Positions 29,625 to 38,801 of a DNA stretch of 64,000 nucleotides are shown here, in pieces. The translations under genes were made by a program, and so were the position numbers. Every line of letters starts with the position of its first letter. Position 1 is the first letter of the stretch. This stretch comes from Hyphomicrobiaceae bacterium. Its GTDB lineage: Bacteria > Pseudomonadota > Alphaproteobacteria > Rhizobiales > Methyloligellaceae. The DNA is taken from NCBI GenBank assembly GCA_028066055.1, contig JALCBY010000003.1, positions 1 through 64,000 on the forward strand, read 5' to 3'. The notes under the pieces were generated by a model. The model was not told the origin of the DNA and made no database searches. It saw only the letters and a list, made by a program, of their open reading frames with translations.

Positions 29625-30884
29625 CTATTGCCTGTTGCGCGCGGAGGGCAAGGTCTCGACCCGGGGAGGTGTGGGCTTGTCTTCCCCGGGCGATTGACCA
29701 TTCTCATCAGTTTCTTCACCGAGACGCTGATAAACCCGCATTGCGCGGCGCATATCGGCGGCAGTGACCGCATGGTCCTCGTGGTCATCGCCCTCCTCGC
29801 GTCGAATGACCGCCTGGACGATGCACAGAACCATGATCAGGACGGCCGGCAAGAGGTCGATCGAGATGGCGCCAGCCCAACTTGGCAGGAAATCGCCCGC
29901 ATAGAGGAGAACGGCCTCCGGTGTCGACAGCGGGGTGAAACGTATGGGCTTCGCCTGCGGGCGCTTCAGAATATCGTCCGCGGCTTCCGAGAGCGCCTTG
30001 CTCTGTTCCTTGATCGCGCGTTCCACATTGCCGACGACTTCGGTCTGCCGCGCCGCAAGCGAAGCCGTGCTTCCGCCAGCAACGGGGGCAATGAAAGACC
30101 GGCTCAAATCGTCGGCCGCGCGCTTCACCGCAGGCGCGATGGAGGTCTGGTTGAGGCCGGCGATCACCCCTGTCAACGCCACCGCTTCCTCGGCGAAAGC
30201 GTTGCGCCGCGGTTCGATCGGTCCGGTAGACGATACGATCTGGCGCATTTTCGCCAGATGCTGGCCACCCTGCTCGAACAGGGAGCGCACCTGTGTCCGG
30301 GACTGGCGAACCTCTTCGGCCAGTCCGTTGAGTTGGCCGGACATCTGCGTCAGCAGCTGCACGACCGTGCCGCTGCCTGACGTGCCCGTCAGCGCGCCGG
30401 TCTCGCGTTCCTGGCCGGCAAGCCGGGCGAACCGCTGCGACGCCAGCTGGATATCCGGCAGCAGTCCTTGCGCCGCGAGCGCCGTGTTGTGGGCCTGATC
30501 GAGTGTTTGCTGATAGCGCTCCGTCGCGATCGCCATATGCTGCGCAAGTGCCGCCGACCCTGCCAGCGCTGCCGCATTGAGCCAGGACGACATGGCAATG
30601 ATCATGGCGCTGCCAAGCACCATCGCGCCGTAAAGCATACGCCGGGCATCAGCATGCCGTATATGCGGCAGGAAGCGGATCATGTAGGACCAGAAGGCAT
30701 AGATCCCCACCGAGACCGCGGCGGAGTAGATGATCGCCCCGAAGAACACCAGGCTGGATGTGCCGGACAACAGACCGCGCACGCCGAGATAGGTGTAGAC
30801 GCCGCTTGCAAGCGCCAGTACGGCCAGCGTGATTTTCGTGGTGATCTCCAGGCGGTCCAGCCCGCCGCGCAACGCGTGTGACAT
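29625..30884 (-). CDS. conserved membrane protein with central periplasmic or cytoplasmic helical domain
   Basis: A 419-residue protein I do not recognise. Three hydrophobic helices lie in the first 115 residues, a long polar, helix-rich middle (about 115-320) contains Gln/Ala heptad-like stretches, and a further helix (ISIDLLPAVLIMVLCIVQAVI, about 340-362) precedes an acidic, proline-rich C-terminus. The layout recalls receptors or scaffolds with an extracytoplasmic helical domain. AGGAT precedes the ATG. It is the first gene of an operon with the ClpP-like protease, suggesting they act together at the inner membrane. Confidence 0.7.
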   Translation of the reverse strand: MSHALRGGLDRLEITTKITLAVLALASGVYTYLGVRGLLSGTSSLVFFGAIIYSAAVSVGIYAFWSYMIRFLPHIRHADARRMLYGAMVLGSAMIIAMSSWLNAAALAGSAALAQHMAIATERYQQTLDQAHNTALAAQGLLPDIQLASQRFARLAGQERETGALTGTSGSGTVVQLLTQMSGQLNGLAEEVRQSRTQVRSLFEQGGQHLAKMRQIVSSTGPIEPRRNAFAEEAVALTGVIAGLNQTSIAPAVKRAADDLSRSFIAPVAGGSTASLAARQTEVVGNVERAIKEQSKALSEAADDILKRPQAKPIRFTPLSTPEAVLLYAGDFLPSWAGAISIDLLPAVLIMVLCIVQAVIRREEGDDHEDHAVTAADMRRAMRVYQRLGEETDENGQSPGEDKPTPPRVETLPSARNRQ

Positions 30885-31083
30885 ATATCCTGCACTCCCT
30901 GAACGCAGCGCATTCCCTTCCGTTTAACGCGAATGCGCGAAAAACCAGTCGGCGGCGACAGCCCTCCACCGGTTCATCAGAGTATAATGCCCAGCGAAGT
31001 ATGGCGGTCAATTGACCGTGTAGGCGTGAAAGTTGCCGGACATCGCGTGGATACGCTCTACTCGAACAGATCAGAGCGAAGAT

Positions 31084-31917
31084 TTACTTTGATTGAGGCG
31101 TTTCCACGGGCCACGGTTCCGTTTCGAACCAGTCCGGTGCGGTTACGAGTCTAAGCTCATCCGACCCCCCGCTCAGTTCGAGCGCCGCCTGGACACGCCC
31201 GGTTGCGGCTCCCAATGCATCCTGCGTGCTCCGTCCGTTGAGCACCTCGCCAAGAAAGAGTGCGCTCATCAGATCGCCGGAACCGTGTGGGGCATCCTTT
31301 CGCCTTGGAACGGTGGTTGCCGTTACGGTCTTCTCATCCACAAGAAGATTGACCAGGGAGCCGACGTCAGTCCCGGTCACTGACGTCACGAGCACTGTCC
31401 TTGGTGCCAGATCCCGTGCCGCGGCGGTCGCGGTTTTAGTTCGCTTGGCAGCCGAACCGGTAAGCCATTCAAGCTCGAACCGGTTGGGGGTCAGGATGTC
31501 CGCGCTCGGTACAAGTTCCTCGCGCACGGCATTTGCCGAGTCATCGTCGATATAGAGACCGCCCGGGTCGTCACCGAGTATGGGATCGCAGACGCGCAGT
31601 ACCTCCGGGTTTCGTTTGCCGACGAATTCGAAGAGCTGGCCGGCAAAGCCGACATGTTCGGGACTGGGCATATAACCCGCAACCACGGCGTCGACCTCTT
31701 CGAGCCAGCCATTGGCATCCATCGCCTCGAGCATCGCGCGGAGCCTTCCAATCGGGACCTGTTCACCGGCAAACCGCGCGTGGGCCGGATGATTAGACAG
31801 GATGACCGTTGGCAAAAGCCAGCATTCGTGCTGCATTCGCTGCAAGGCGATGCGTGTGGCGCTCCCGCCGACAAACCCGCGGGCCACCTGAGAGGATAGG
31901 CACAGAACTGTGCTCAT
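31084..31917 (-). CDS. pdxY: pyridoxal kinase
   Basis: A 277-residue ribokinase-fold kinase that phosphorylates pyridoxal in the B6 salvage pathway. It has the PdxY/PdxK opening (SSQVARGFVGGSATRIALQR), TVILSNHPAHARFAG, the CDPILGDDPGGLY stretch, LTPNRFELEWLTG, and the anion hole with catalytic Asp in HGSGDLMSALF. ATG 31917 is preferred over the longer frame starting at 32025, which would run into the divergent lyase promoter region. PLP made here would serve enzymes such as the PLP protein at 26 kb, but no operon link exists. Confidence 0.92.
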   Translation of the reverse strand: MSTVLCLSSQVARGFVGGSATRIALQRMQHECWLLPTVILSNHPAHARFAGEQVPIGRLRAMLEAMDANGWLEEVDAVVAGYMPSPEHVGFAGQLFEFVGKRNPEVLRVCDPILGDDPGGLYIDDDSANAVREELVPSADILTPNRFELEWLTGSAAKRTKTATAAARDLAPRTVLVTSVTGTDVGSLVNLLVDEKTVTATTVPRRKDAPHGSGDLMSALFLGEVLNGRSTQDALGAATGRVQAALELSGGSDELRLVTAPDWFETEPWPVETPQSK

Positions 31918-32053
31918 AGACGCTGCATTCCGTTTTCGATTAATTTGAGCCGCTATCGGAACATGGCCGTTCGTTTTGGTCTCGGCTATTGTCCGCGCAT
32001 CGCGCCGGTACCCCCCGTGTCGCATTCATACAGGAATTAAGCAAGAGAGTGTA

Positions 32054-32941
32054 ATGGCAGATCAGACTCGTCCGCGCCGCAGCGCGCTCTACATGCCTGC
32101 ATCGAACGAACGCGCGCTGGAAAAAGCAAAGTCCCTCGACATCGATGCGGTCATTGTCGATCTGGAGGATTCCGTTGCACCCGAAGCAAAGTCGGACGCC
32201 CGGGCACAAGCCGTTGCTGCCGTGAAGGCCGGTGGCTACGGCCGCCGCGAGGTTCTCATCCGCGTCAACGCTCCAGGCACCGATTGGGGCCGCGATGACA
32301 TTCTCGCCGCCGCGACTTCTGGCGTCGATGCCGTTTGCGTTCCCAAGGTCGAATCGGTCGATCAGCTCACCGCGATCCGCTCGACCCTCGACGAGGGCGG
32401 AGCACCGTCCGAAACTACGATCTGGGCAATGATCGAAACCCCGCTTGCGGTCCTCAATGTCGACCAGATCGCAAAGGCGGGACCTGCGGACCGGTTCCCG
32501 GTTTCGGTGCTGTTGCTTGGAACCAACGATCTGGCAAAAGAGACCCGTGCAGCACAGACACCCGATCGGCTGCCCATGTTGACATGGCTCTCACGCTGCG
32601 TCGTTGCGACACGCGCTTACGGGCTCGACATACTTGACGGCGTATACAACAACTTCCGCGACGAGGAGGGATTTCGGCGCGAATGCCAACAGGGCCGCGA
32701 TCTCGGCATGGATGGCAAGACGCTCATTCACCCGAACCAGATCGGTATCTGCAATGAAGTCTTCTCGCCCAGCGCTGAAGACATCGACTGGTCACGCAAG
32801 GTGATCGCAGCGTTCGATCAGCCGGAGAATGCAGGCAAGGGCGTCATCACGCTCGACGGACAGATGGTTGAGTTGCTGCATCGGGATATCGCCAGACGCA
32901 CCGTCGCCATCGCCGATGCAATTGCCGGCGACGCGGGCTGA
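32054..32941 (+). CDS. HpcH/HpaI family CoA-ester lyase or thioesterase (CitE-like)
   Basis: A 295-residue TIM-barrel protein of the CitE/malyl-CoA lyase family. It opens RRSALYMPASNERALEKAKSL, has VIVDLEDSVAP (metal and CoA site), VPKVESV, the IWAMIETPLAVLN motif with the metal-binding Glu, and GKTLIHPNQI. The two-gene-away mesaconyl-CoA hydratase points to the ethylmalonyl-CoA pathway, where this family includes malyl/beta-methylmalyl-CoA lyase and (3S)-malyl-CoA thioesterase; the opening resembles the thioesterase-type (Mcl2) more, but I cannot separate them by eye. AGAGAG precedes ATG 32054. Confidence 0.87.
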   Translation: MADQTRPRRSALYMPASNERALEKAKSLDIDAVIVDLEDSVAPEAKSDARAQAVAAVKAGGYGRREVLIRVNAPGTDWGRDDILAAATSGVDAVCVPKVESVDQLTAIRSTLDEGGAPSETTIWAMIETPLAVLNVDQIAKAGPADRFPVSVLLLGTNDLAKETRAAQTPDRLPMLTWLSRCVVATRAYGLDILDGVYNNFRDEEGFRRECQQGRDLGMDGKTLIHPNQIGICNEVFSPSAEDIDWSRKVIAAFDQPENAGKGVITLDGQMVELLHRDIARRTVAIADAIAGDAG

Positions 32942-32990
32942 AATCAAAGTGATCCGATAGGTTCTTTGGATGGAAATAGTGGAGTAGATC

Positions 32991-33383
32991 ATGGTCGAAC
33001 TGGTGAGATCGGCACCTGTGCTGCAGGTCCGCGACGTATTGAAGTCCGCCGAGTTCTATACGGAAAAGCTTGGATTCAAGACTGCGAACATGTGGGGTGA
33101 ACCGCCCTGTTTCTGTATTGTCGGTCGCGAGACGGTCACGATTTTTCTCGACCAGCAGCGCGAAGATGGTCCATTGCCCGTCAACCAGTATTGGGCCGCC
33201 TATGTCTATGTGGACGACGTAGACAGCTATATGGCTGACGTGCAGGAGCGTGGTGTGGAAATCCTCCGCGGACCCGAAAATACGGAGTATGACTGCCGCG
33301 AGTTCGACGTGCGCGACCCCGACGGTCATATCATCGGTTTCGGCCAAGACGTCACTCCCAGCGGTCGCGGGCCGGGGCTTTAG
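32991..33383 (+). CDS. VOC (glyoxalase/bleomycin resistance) family protein
   Basis: A 130-residue protein with two beta-alpha-beta-beta-beta units (SAPVLQVRDVLKSAEFYTEKLGF and YVYVDDVDSYMADVQERG) and the C-terminal FDVRDPDGHIIGFGQ. The usual first metal ligand (His at the start of strand 1) is not obvious, so metal-dependent catalysis is uncertain. It sits between the CoA-ester lyase and mesaconyl-CoA hydratase genes with only 8 bases to the latter. Epimerisation of a CoA ester is tempting but not supported by its length or ligands. GGAG precedes the ATG. Confidence 0.82.
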   Translation: MVELVRSAPVLQVRDVLKSAEFYTEKLGFKTANMWGEPPCFCIVGRETVTIFLDQQREDGPLPVNQYWAAYVYVDDVDSYMADVQERGVEILRGPENTEYDCREFDVRDPDGHIIGFGQDVTPSGRGPGL

Positions 33384-33391
33384 GCGGGAAA

Positions 33392-34444
33392 ATGTCGAAA
33401 ACGAATCCGGGACATTTCTTCGAGGACTTCACACTCGGCCAGAAAATTGTACATGCGACGCCACGCACGGTGACCGAGGGAGACTCAGCACTTTATACCG
33501 CGCTGACGGGTTCCCGCTTCGCCGTTCAGTCCGCCGATACCTTCGCAATGGATATCGGCTACCCGTCCGCACCGCTCGACGATGTCCTCGTCTTTCACAT
33601 CGTCTTCGGCAAGACGGTTCCTGATATCTCTCTCAATGCGGTCGCCAATCTCGGTTACGCGAACTGCCGGTTTATCACGCCTGTTTTCCCGGGAGACACA
33701 CTGCAGGCCACTTCGGAAATCATCGGCCTGCGCGAACTTTCTAATGGCAAGGCCGGCGTCGTGTATGTTCGCTCAACCGGCACAAATCAGACCGGCGAAT
33801 CGGTTCTCGATTATGTTCGCTGGGTGATGGTTTCGAAGCGGGATGCGACAAGCCCCGCACCGGAGGCCAGCTTTCCCGAGCTTCCCGAACGGGTCGGGGT
33901 TGAGCAGCTGGCAGAGGGCGTTCCCGATATCCAGCAGAACGCGTACAACCGGGCGCTTGCCGGAGCACGCCATGTCTGGGGCGATTATGAACCGGGCGAA
34001 AAGATTGACCATGTGGACGGCATGACGATCGAAGAAGCGGAACACCAGATCGCGACGCGGCTCTATCAGAATACGGCGAAGGTTCACTTCAACGCGCATC
34101 TGCAGGCGGACAGCCGCTTTGGCCAGCGCCTGATCTATGGCGGGCACGTGATTTCACTCGCACGCGCACTGTCGTTCAACGGACTGGCCAACGCGTTTCA
34201 CGTCGCTGCGATCAACGGCGGAAGTCACGTCGCGCCCTGCTTCGCCGGAGACACGGTTTATGCCTGGTCGGAAATCCTGGAACGCGAAGAAATCCCGGTG
34301 CGAAGCGATATCGGCGCGCTTCGAATCCGGACTATTGCCGTCAAAAATATGGACGCGTCCGCGTTTCCATACAAAACGGATGATGATGCCTACGCGGACG
34401 GCGTCATTCTCGACCTCGACTACTGGGTCGTCCTGCCCCGCTGA
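33392..34444 (+). CDS. mch: mesaconyl-CoA hydratase (beta-methylmalyl-CoA dehydratase), double MaoC
   Basis: A 350-residue tandem hot-dog (MaoC-like) protein. The N-terminal half contains TEGDSALYTALTGSRFAVQS and VFHIVFGKTVPDISLNAVANLGYA, which are characteristic of mesaconyl-CoA hydratase; the second half carries a standard IYGGHVISLARALSFNGLANAF hydratase loop. The enzyme interconverts mesaconyl-CoA and beta-methylmalyl-CoA in the ethylmalonyl-CoA pathway used for acetate and C1 assimilation. Together with the upstream CoA-ester lyase it suggests this pathway operates; its signature genes ccr and ecm are not in the window. Confidence 0.85.
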   Translation: MSKTNPGHFFEDFTLGQKIVHATPRTVTEGDSALYTALTGSRFAVQSADTFAMDIGYPSAPLDDVLVFHIVFGKTVPDISLNAVANLGYANCRFITPVFPGDTLQATSEIIGLRELSNGKAGVVYVRSTGTNQTGESVLDYVRWVMVSKRDATSPAPEASFPELPERVGVEQLAEGVPDIQQNAYNRALAGARHVWGDYEPGEKIDHVDGMTIEEAEHQIATRLYQNTAKVHFNAHLQADSRFGQRLIYGGHVISLARALSFNGLANAFHVAAINGGSHVAPCFAGDTVYAWSEILEREEIPVRSDIGALRIRTIAVKNMDASAFPYKTDDDAYADGVILDLDYWVVLPR

Positions 34445-34474
34445 ACGCTATCCAGTCCGGCCGAATGGCCCTAA

Positions 34475-35815
34475 CTATCGCATCTGACCGTTCTGACCGT
34501 ATTTCGCCTCCATCTCGCGGGCGCGCGCAGAGGCGGCGTCCACGCCGAGTTTTGCGGCTTGTCGGTACCAGTTCAGGGCGACCCTGACATCCGGTGCGAC
34601 TCCGATCACCCCGCGCGCGGCGAGATATTCCGGATCGAACATCTGACCCAGGGCAAACATGGCCTGGCTGCTTCCACGCAACGCGGCATATTCGAGCACC
34701 AGACGCGCCCCTGCGATATCACCTAATTGGGCGAGGTTCGCGCCCCGCTCCAGGATGCGCCGTTCCTGCTCAGCCGACAAAGGTGGCGGCGCTTTTTTCC
34801 TTGGGGCGGATTTGCCCGACGTTGCAGGCTTTTGCGGTGGAATACGCGCGACCCGAGTGGGATTTGTCTGTTTGCCGCTTGAACCTTGCTTGACCGTGCG
34901 CGCCGGTGCTTCTGGCCGACTCTCCGGACGGGACAGGGCGGGCTTTTCCACACGCGGAGGCAGTGCGGGCTGTAACGGTGTTACCACCGGTTGCGGCTGC
35001 GGCGGACGCTGAGCGGGAGCCGCGTTCTGACGTGGTGTCGGCGGCTCCTGAGATACCACTCGCGGCGCTGGGATAGGCGGAACCTTCTCTTTCACCCGCG
35101 GTCGCGGTACGACCGGTTGCGGCGGCGGAGCCGAAAGGCTGGCGGTCCTTTGGCCCGCCCTGTGCCTCACGTCAACCGGTTCATAGGGCATCGGGTCAAT
35201 CACTTTTGTCGGCCGCAATCCGCCAGAAGAAGAAGCGGACGGAGCGCGTTTTTGCACCGGCACGGCTGCAACCTCAGCCACGATATGGCGCCCGGGATTC
35301 TTTTTCGGCAACGGCGGTTCAGGATCCAGTGGAGGCCCGCCATCGGGTGTCGTACCGGCGCCCGAAATACGCGACTCGTCTTTACCGGTCTGAAGCCAGG
35401 CGGTCGATTTCGGCTGGTTCAGGAACAGCCACCAGATACCCAGCGCACCGATGGCAAGGATGGCGGAGATGGCGGCGGTGACGATTGCGATGACCGGACC
35501 GGATCGCGAACCGGGAGGCTCGGCAACGGATTGCACCGGCTCCACACCCGGCAAATGCGGGACCGGCGGCTGGGTCGCCTCCATTACCATCCGGTGCTGT
35601 TCGTCCAGAACGGAGTGCGCGGTATCGATGGTCTTGCTCAAATGCTCGAGCATTTCCAGCAATTCGGTGTCCTCGACGGGAGGAGACGGATCCTTCGAAG
35701 ATGCGCTGACCGGCTCGCCGGAATCGGCTTCGTTTTCTGCCGCGGCAGGCTTTTGTGCAGATGATTTCGTGGCGCTTGCGCCACGTTTCGGCTTGGGTTT
35801 GGATTCGCGGGCCAT
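34475..35815 (-). CDS. proline-rich membrane protein with C-terminal Sel1-like repeats
   Basis: A 446-residue protein. A charged Lys/Ala/Glu-rich cytoplasmic N-terminus (1-105) is followed by one membrane helix (GPVIAIVTAAISAILAIGALGIWWLF, about 106-131), a long Pro/Arg-rich linker (about 150-360) and a C-terminal block of about two Sel1-like repeats (GARLVLEYAALRGSSQAMFALGQMFDP, then VALNWYRQAAKLGVDAASARA). This resembles the envelope-spanning Sel1/SPOR-type proteins of Rhizobiales such as PodJ/EipB-like scaffolds only in outline; I assign no function. Its promoter region holds a perfect CtrA box. Confidence 0.78.
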   Translation of the reverse strand: MARESKPKPKRGASATKSSAQKPAAAENEADSGEPVSASSKDPSPPVEDTELLEMLEHLSKTIDTAHSVLDEQHRMVMEATQPPVPHLPGVEPVQSVAEPPGSRSGPVIAIVTAAISAILAIGALGIWWLFLNQPKSTAWLQTGKDESRISGAGTTPDGGPPLDPEPPLPKKNPGRHIVAEVAAVPVQKRAPSASSSGGLRPTKVIDPMPYEPVDVRHRAGQRTASLSAPPPQPVVPRPRVKEKVPPIPAPRVVSQEPPTPRQNAAPAQRPPQPQPVVTPLQPALPPRVEKPALSRPESRPEAPARTVKQGSSGKQTNPTRVARIPPQKPATSGKSAPRKKAPPPLSAEQERRILERGANLAQLGDIAGARLVLEYAALRGSSQAMFALGQMFDPEYLAARGVIGVAPDVRVALNWYRQAAKLGVDAASARAREMEAKYGQNGQMR

Positions 35816-36150
35816 TTTTCTTACTCACTACGCAACTCGGACGTGCCCCGCCCGCCTTGTCAGACGAACGCGGCTCATCTCACGCAATCCAGCCCCTCGC
35901 CGTGCGGCTGAATTCTTGACCTCGCGTGGGATGGAGTGTCATCCCTAGCTTTTAAGATTTATTTAAGCCCAACCGCGGAATCATACTGCGGTGCGAGAAA
36001 TAGTCTGGCCGCACGACCTCAGTGCGGGACTATATCACATTTCCCCCGGTTTTTGACGGCAAAGAATTGACGTTCGTACCATTGCCGCAAATGCTGCATC
36101 GCGGTAAAAACCGGCAACGCAGAATTGAACCTCGGGCGAAAGCATCAACC
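35816..36150. other. divergent promoter region of Sel1 gene and sdh operon
   Basis: No gene. Contains a CtrA-type box at 35952-35966, a hairpin CCGCAC-N7-GTGCGG at 36009-36027, and two TTGACG hexamers (36053 and 36067) as possible minus-35 elements for sdhC, though no convincing minus-10 partner was found. Confidence 0.5.
35952..35966. promoter_or_regulatory. CtrA-binding box TTAA-N7-TTAA
   Basis: A perfect match to the alphaproteobacterial cell-cycle regulator CtrA consensus (TTAA, 7 bases, TTAA). It lies 137 bases upstream of the Sel1 gene start and 185 bases upstream of sdhC. At this GC content only a fraction of one such match is expected by chance in the whole window. Regulation is inferred. 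Confidence 0.5.
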
Positions 36151-36558
36151 ATGGCAAGCGCCAATCCCGCCGGCAAAAGGCCCCTGTCTCCCCACCTACA
36201 GATCTACAGGCCGATGCTGACGATGCTGATGTCCATCCTGCATCGAGCCACAGGTGCGGCGCTCTACTTCGGCACCCTTCTTGTCGCGTGGTGGCTTTTC
36301 GCAGCGGCGGCGGGTCCTGAATATTACGATTTTGCCAGCGGTTTTGCGAACTCCTTCATCGGACGTCTGATCCTGTTCGGATATACATGGTCGCTGATCC
36401 ATCACATGCTCGGCGGCCTGCGCCATTTCATCTGGGATACCGGCCGGGGATTTGACCTGCCCACGGTCGAACTGTTGGCACGGGCGACGATCATCGGTTC
36501 ACTGACGCTCACAGTGCTGATCTGGGTGATCGCTTACGCGGTTCGGGGGGCTTTCTGA
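36151..36558 (+). CDS. sdhC: succinate dehydrogenase cytochrome b556 subunit
   Basis: Membrane anchor of respiratory complex II, 135 residues, three hydrophobic helices. It opens [29 protein letters not shown], the conserved quinone-site region, and the haem-ligand histidine region is [13 protein letters not shown]. The ATG at 36151 matches the usual start ([15 protein letters not shown]); an open frame to 36022 has no support. First gene of sdhCDAB. Confidence 0.96.
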   Translation: MASANPAGKRPLSPHLQIYRPMLTMLMSILHRATGAALYFGTLLVAWWLFAAAAGPEYYDFASGFANSFIGRLILFGYTWSLIHHMLGGLRHFIWDTGRGFDLPTVELLARATIIGSLTLTVLIWVIAYAVRGAF

Positions 36559-36560
36559 TC

Positions 36561-36944
36561 ATGGCCGATATGCGCACGCCACTAAACAAGGTTCGCGGGC
36601 TGGGTTCGGCAAAAGAGGGGGCTGATCACTTCTGGCGTCAGCGTCTCACCGCCCTCGCCAACGTTCCGCTCACCATTTTTCTCGTCGTGTCCATCATCGG
36701 CCTCTGGGGTAAGGACTACGGTACGGTTACGGCCTATCTCGGTTCGCCGTTTGTCTCGATTGCACTGCTTGCGCTCGTTTTGTCGGGAATGGTGCATATG
36801 CGGCTCGGCATGCAGGTCATTATCGAAGACTATGTGCATGGCGAAGGTGCAAAGGTTCTCTGCCTTATCCTGAATACGTTTTTTGTCATCCTGGTCGGAT
36901 TGTCCTGCGTATATGCAATAGTGAAACTGAGCCTCGGAGCGTGA
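36561..36944 (+). CDS. sdhD: succinate dehydrogenase membrane anchor subunit
   Basis: Second membrane anchor of complex II, 127 residues with three hydrophobic helices. Conserved features are [20 protein letters not shown] near the N-terminus and [16 protein letters not shown] around the haem histidine. Starts 2 bases after sdhC and ends 4 bases before sdhA. Confidence 0.96.
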   Translation: MADMRTPLNKVRGLGSAKEGADHFWRQRLTALANVPLTIFLVVSIIGLWGKDYGTVTAYLGSPFVSIALLALVLSGMVHMRLGMQVIIEDYVHGEGAKVLCLILNTFFVILVGLSCVYAIVKLSLGA

Positions 36945-36948
36945 TCAC

Positions 36949-38793
36949 ATGGCACGTAAGGCGAATGGCAAGGGAATTGGTGCTGGCCCCGCGATAAACG
37001 GACAGGCCTACCCGCTTGACGATCACACATATGACGTTGTCGTGGTCGGCGCAGGTGGCGCCGGTCTCCGGGCGACGCTTGGATGCGCGGAAGCCGGCCT
37101 CAAGACCGCGTGCATCACAAAGGTGTTCCCGACCCGCAGCCATACCGTAGCGGCCCAGGGCGGTATTGCCGCATCACTGGGGAACATGGGACCGGACAAC
37201 TGGCGCTGGCACATGTATGACACGGTCAAGGGATCCGACTGGCTCGGCGACCAGGACGCCATCGAATACCTCTGCCGCAAGGCGCCGGAGGCGGTCTACG
37301 AGCTTGAGCATTACGGTGTGCCCTTCTCGCGCACCGAGGACGGCAACATATACCAGCGCCCGTTCGGAGGCATGACCACCGAGTTCGGCGAAGGTCCCCC
37401 CGCGCAGCGGACCTGTGCTGCTGCCGACCGCACCGGACATGCCATGCTGCATACGCTTTATGGCCAGTCGCTCCGCTATTCGGCAGAATTTTTCATCGAG
37501 TATTTCGCCATCGACCTCATCATGGATGAGGACGGCGTGTGCCGCGGCGTGGTCGCACTCAATCTGGAAGACGGCACGCTACACCGCTTTCGCGCGCACA
37601 AGACGATCCTGGCGACCGGCGGCTACGGGCGCGCCTACTTCTCATGCACGTCCGCCCATACCTGTACCGGCGACGGCAACGCCATGGTGCTGCGCGCCGG
37701 GCTTCCCCTGCAGGACATGGAGTTCGTCCAGTTTCATCCCACCGGGATTTACGGCGCCGGTGTTCTCATAACCGAAGGTGCGCGTGGCGAGGGCGGTTAT
37801 CTGACCAATTCCGAAGGCGAGCGCTTCATGGAGCGCTATGCGCCACATGCCAAGGATCTGGCCTCGCGCGACGTGGTTTCCCGCTCGATGACCGTGGAAA
37901 TCCGCGAGGAACGCGGCGTCGGATCTGACAATGACCATATCTATCTCCATCTCGATCATCTCGATCCCGACATTTTGGCCGAGCGCCTGCCCGGCATTAC
38001 CGAGTCGGCGCAGATTTTCGCCGGCGTCGACCTGCGTCGCGAGCCGATCCCTGTTATCCCGACGGTCCACTACAATATGGGCGGTATCGCCACCAATTAT
38101 CACGGCGAGGTCCTGACGTCTCACAAGGGCAATCCGGACACCGTCGTCCCGGGACTCCTTGCCATCGGCGAGGCGGCGTCGGTTTCCGTGCACGGCGCGA
38201 ACCGTCTCGGGTCGAACTCGCTCATCGATCTCGTCGTCTTCGGCCGCGCGGCCGGCATCAAATGTGCCGAAACCGTCGAGACCGGTTCGTCTCATCCCGA
38301 CCTTCCCTCCGACGCAGGAGATCTTGCGCTGTCGCGTCTGGATCACTTCCGCCACGCCAAGGGCGGTACGCCTACGGCTGAACTCCGCCTCAAGATGCAA
38401 CGGGTGATGCAATCGAACTGTGCGGTGTTCCGCACCGGCGAGGTACTCGAAGAAGGCAAGAAGCTCATTCAGGACGTGTGGGAGGCAACCGACGACATTT
38501 GTGTCACCGACCGGTCGCTCATCTGGAATACGGACCTGATCGAAACGCTGGAATATGACAATCTGATCGTCCAGGCCGCCGTCACCGTCGCTGGCGCCGT
38601 CAACCGCAAGGAAAGCCGCGGCGCCCATGCCCGTGAGGACTTTCCCGAGCGCGACGACAAGAAGTGGATGAAGCACACACTCACCTGGGCCAATGACGAG
38701 AAGCGCACGGTGCGGATCGGCTACCGCCCGGTGCACACCTACACCATGACCAACGACGTCGCCTATATCGAACCCAAGGCGCGGGTCTATTAG
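36949..38793 (+). CDS. sdhA: succinate dehydrogenase flavoprotein subunit
   Basis: Catalytic flavoprotein of complex II, 614 residues, on the cytoplasmic face. FAD-binding [12 protein letters not shown] opens the fold; the covalent-FAD histidine lies in [11 protein letters not shown]; active-site segments include [11 protein letters not shown] and [11 protein letters not shown]. The C-terminus [26 protein letters not shown] is typical. GGAG precedes the ATG. Flavinylated SdhA is the expected client of the SDHAF4 protein at 6.5 kb. Confidence 0.98.
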   Translation: MARKANGKGIGAGPAINGQAYPLDDHTYDVVVVGAGGAGLRATLGCAEAGLKTACITKVFPTRSHTVAAQGGIAASLGNMGPDNWRWHMYDTVKGSDWLGDQDAIEYLCRKAPEAVYELEHYGVPFSRTEDGNIYQRPFGGMTTEFGEGPPAQRTCAAADRTGHAMLHTLYGQSLRYSAEFFIEYFAIDLIMDEDGVCRGVVALNLEDGTLHRFRAHKTILATGGYGRAYFSCTSAHTCTGDGNAMVLRAGLPLQDMEFVQFHPTGIYGAGVLITEGARGEGGYLTNSEGERFMERYAPHAKDLASRDVVSRSMTVEIREERGVGSDNDHIYLHLDHLDPDILAERLPGITESAQIFAGVDLRREPIPVIPTVHYNMGGIATNYHGEVLTSHKGNPDTVVPGLLAIGEAASVSVHGANRLGSNSLIDLVVFGRAAGIKCAETVETGSSHPDLPSDAGDLALSRLDHFRHAKGGTPTAELRLKMQRVMQSNCAVFRTGEVLEEGKKLIQDVWEATDDICVTDRSLIWNTDLIETLEYDNLIVQAAVTVAGAVNRKESRGAHAREDFPERDDKKWMKHTLTWANDEKRTVRIGYRPVHTYTMTNDVAYIEPKARVY

Positions 38794-38801
38794 GGGAAAA
38801 C

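Noticed and set aside
36053-36072. TTGACG hexamers as sdh promoter
   Set aside because: No acceptable minus-10 hexamer at 16 to 18 bases, so no promoter was called.
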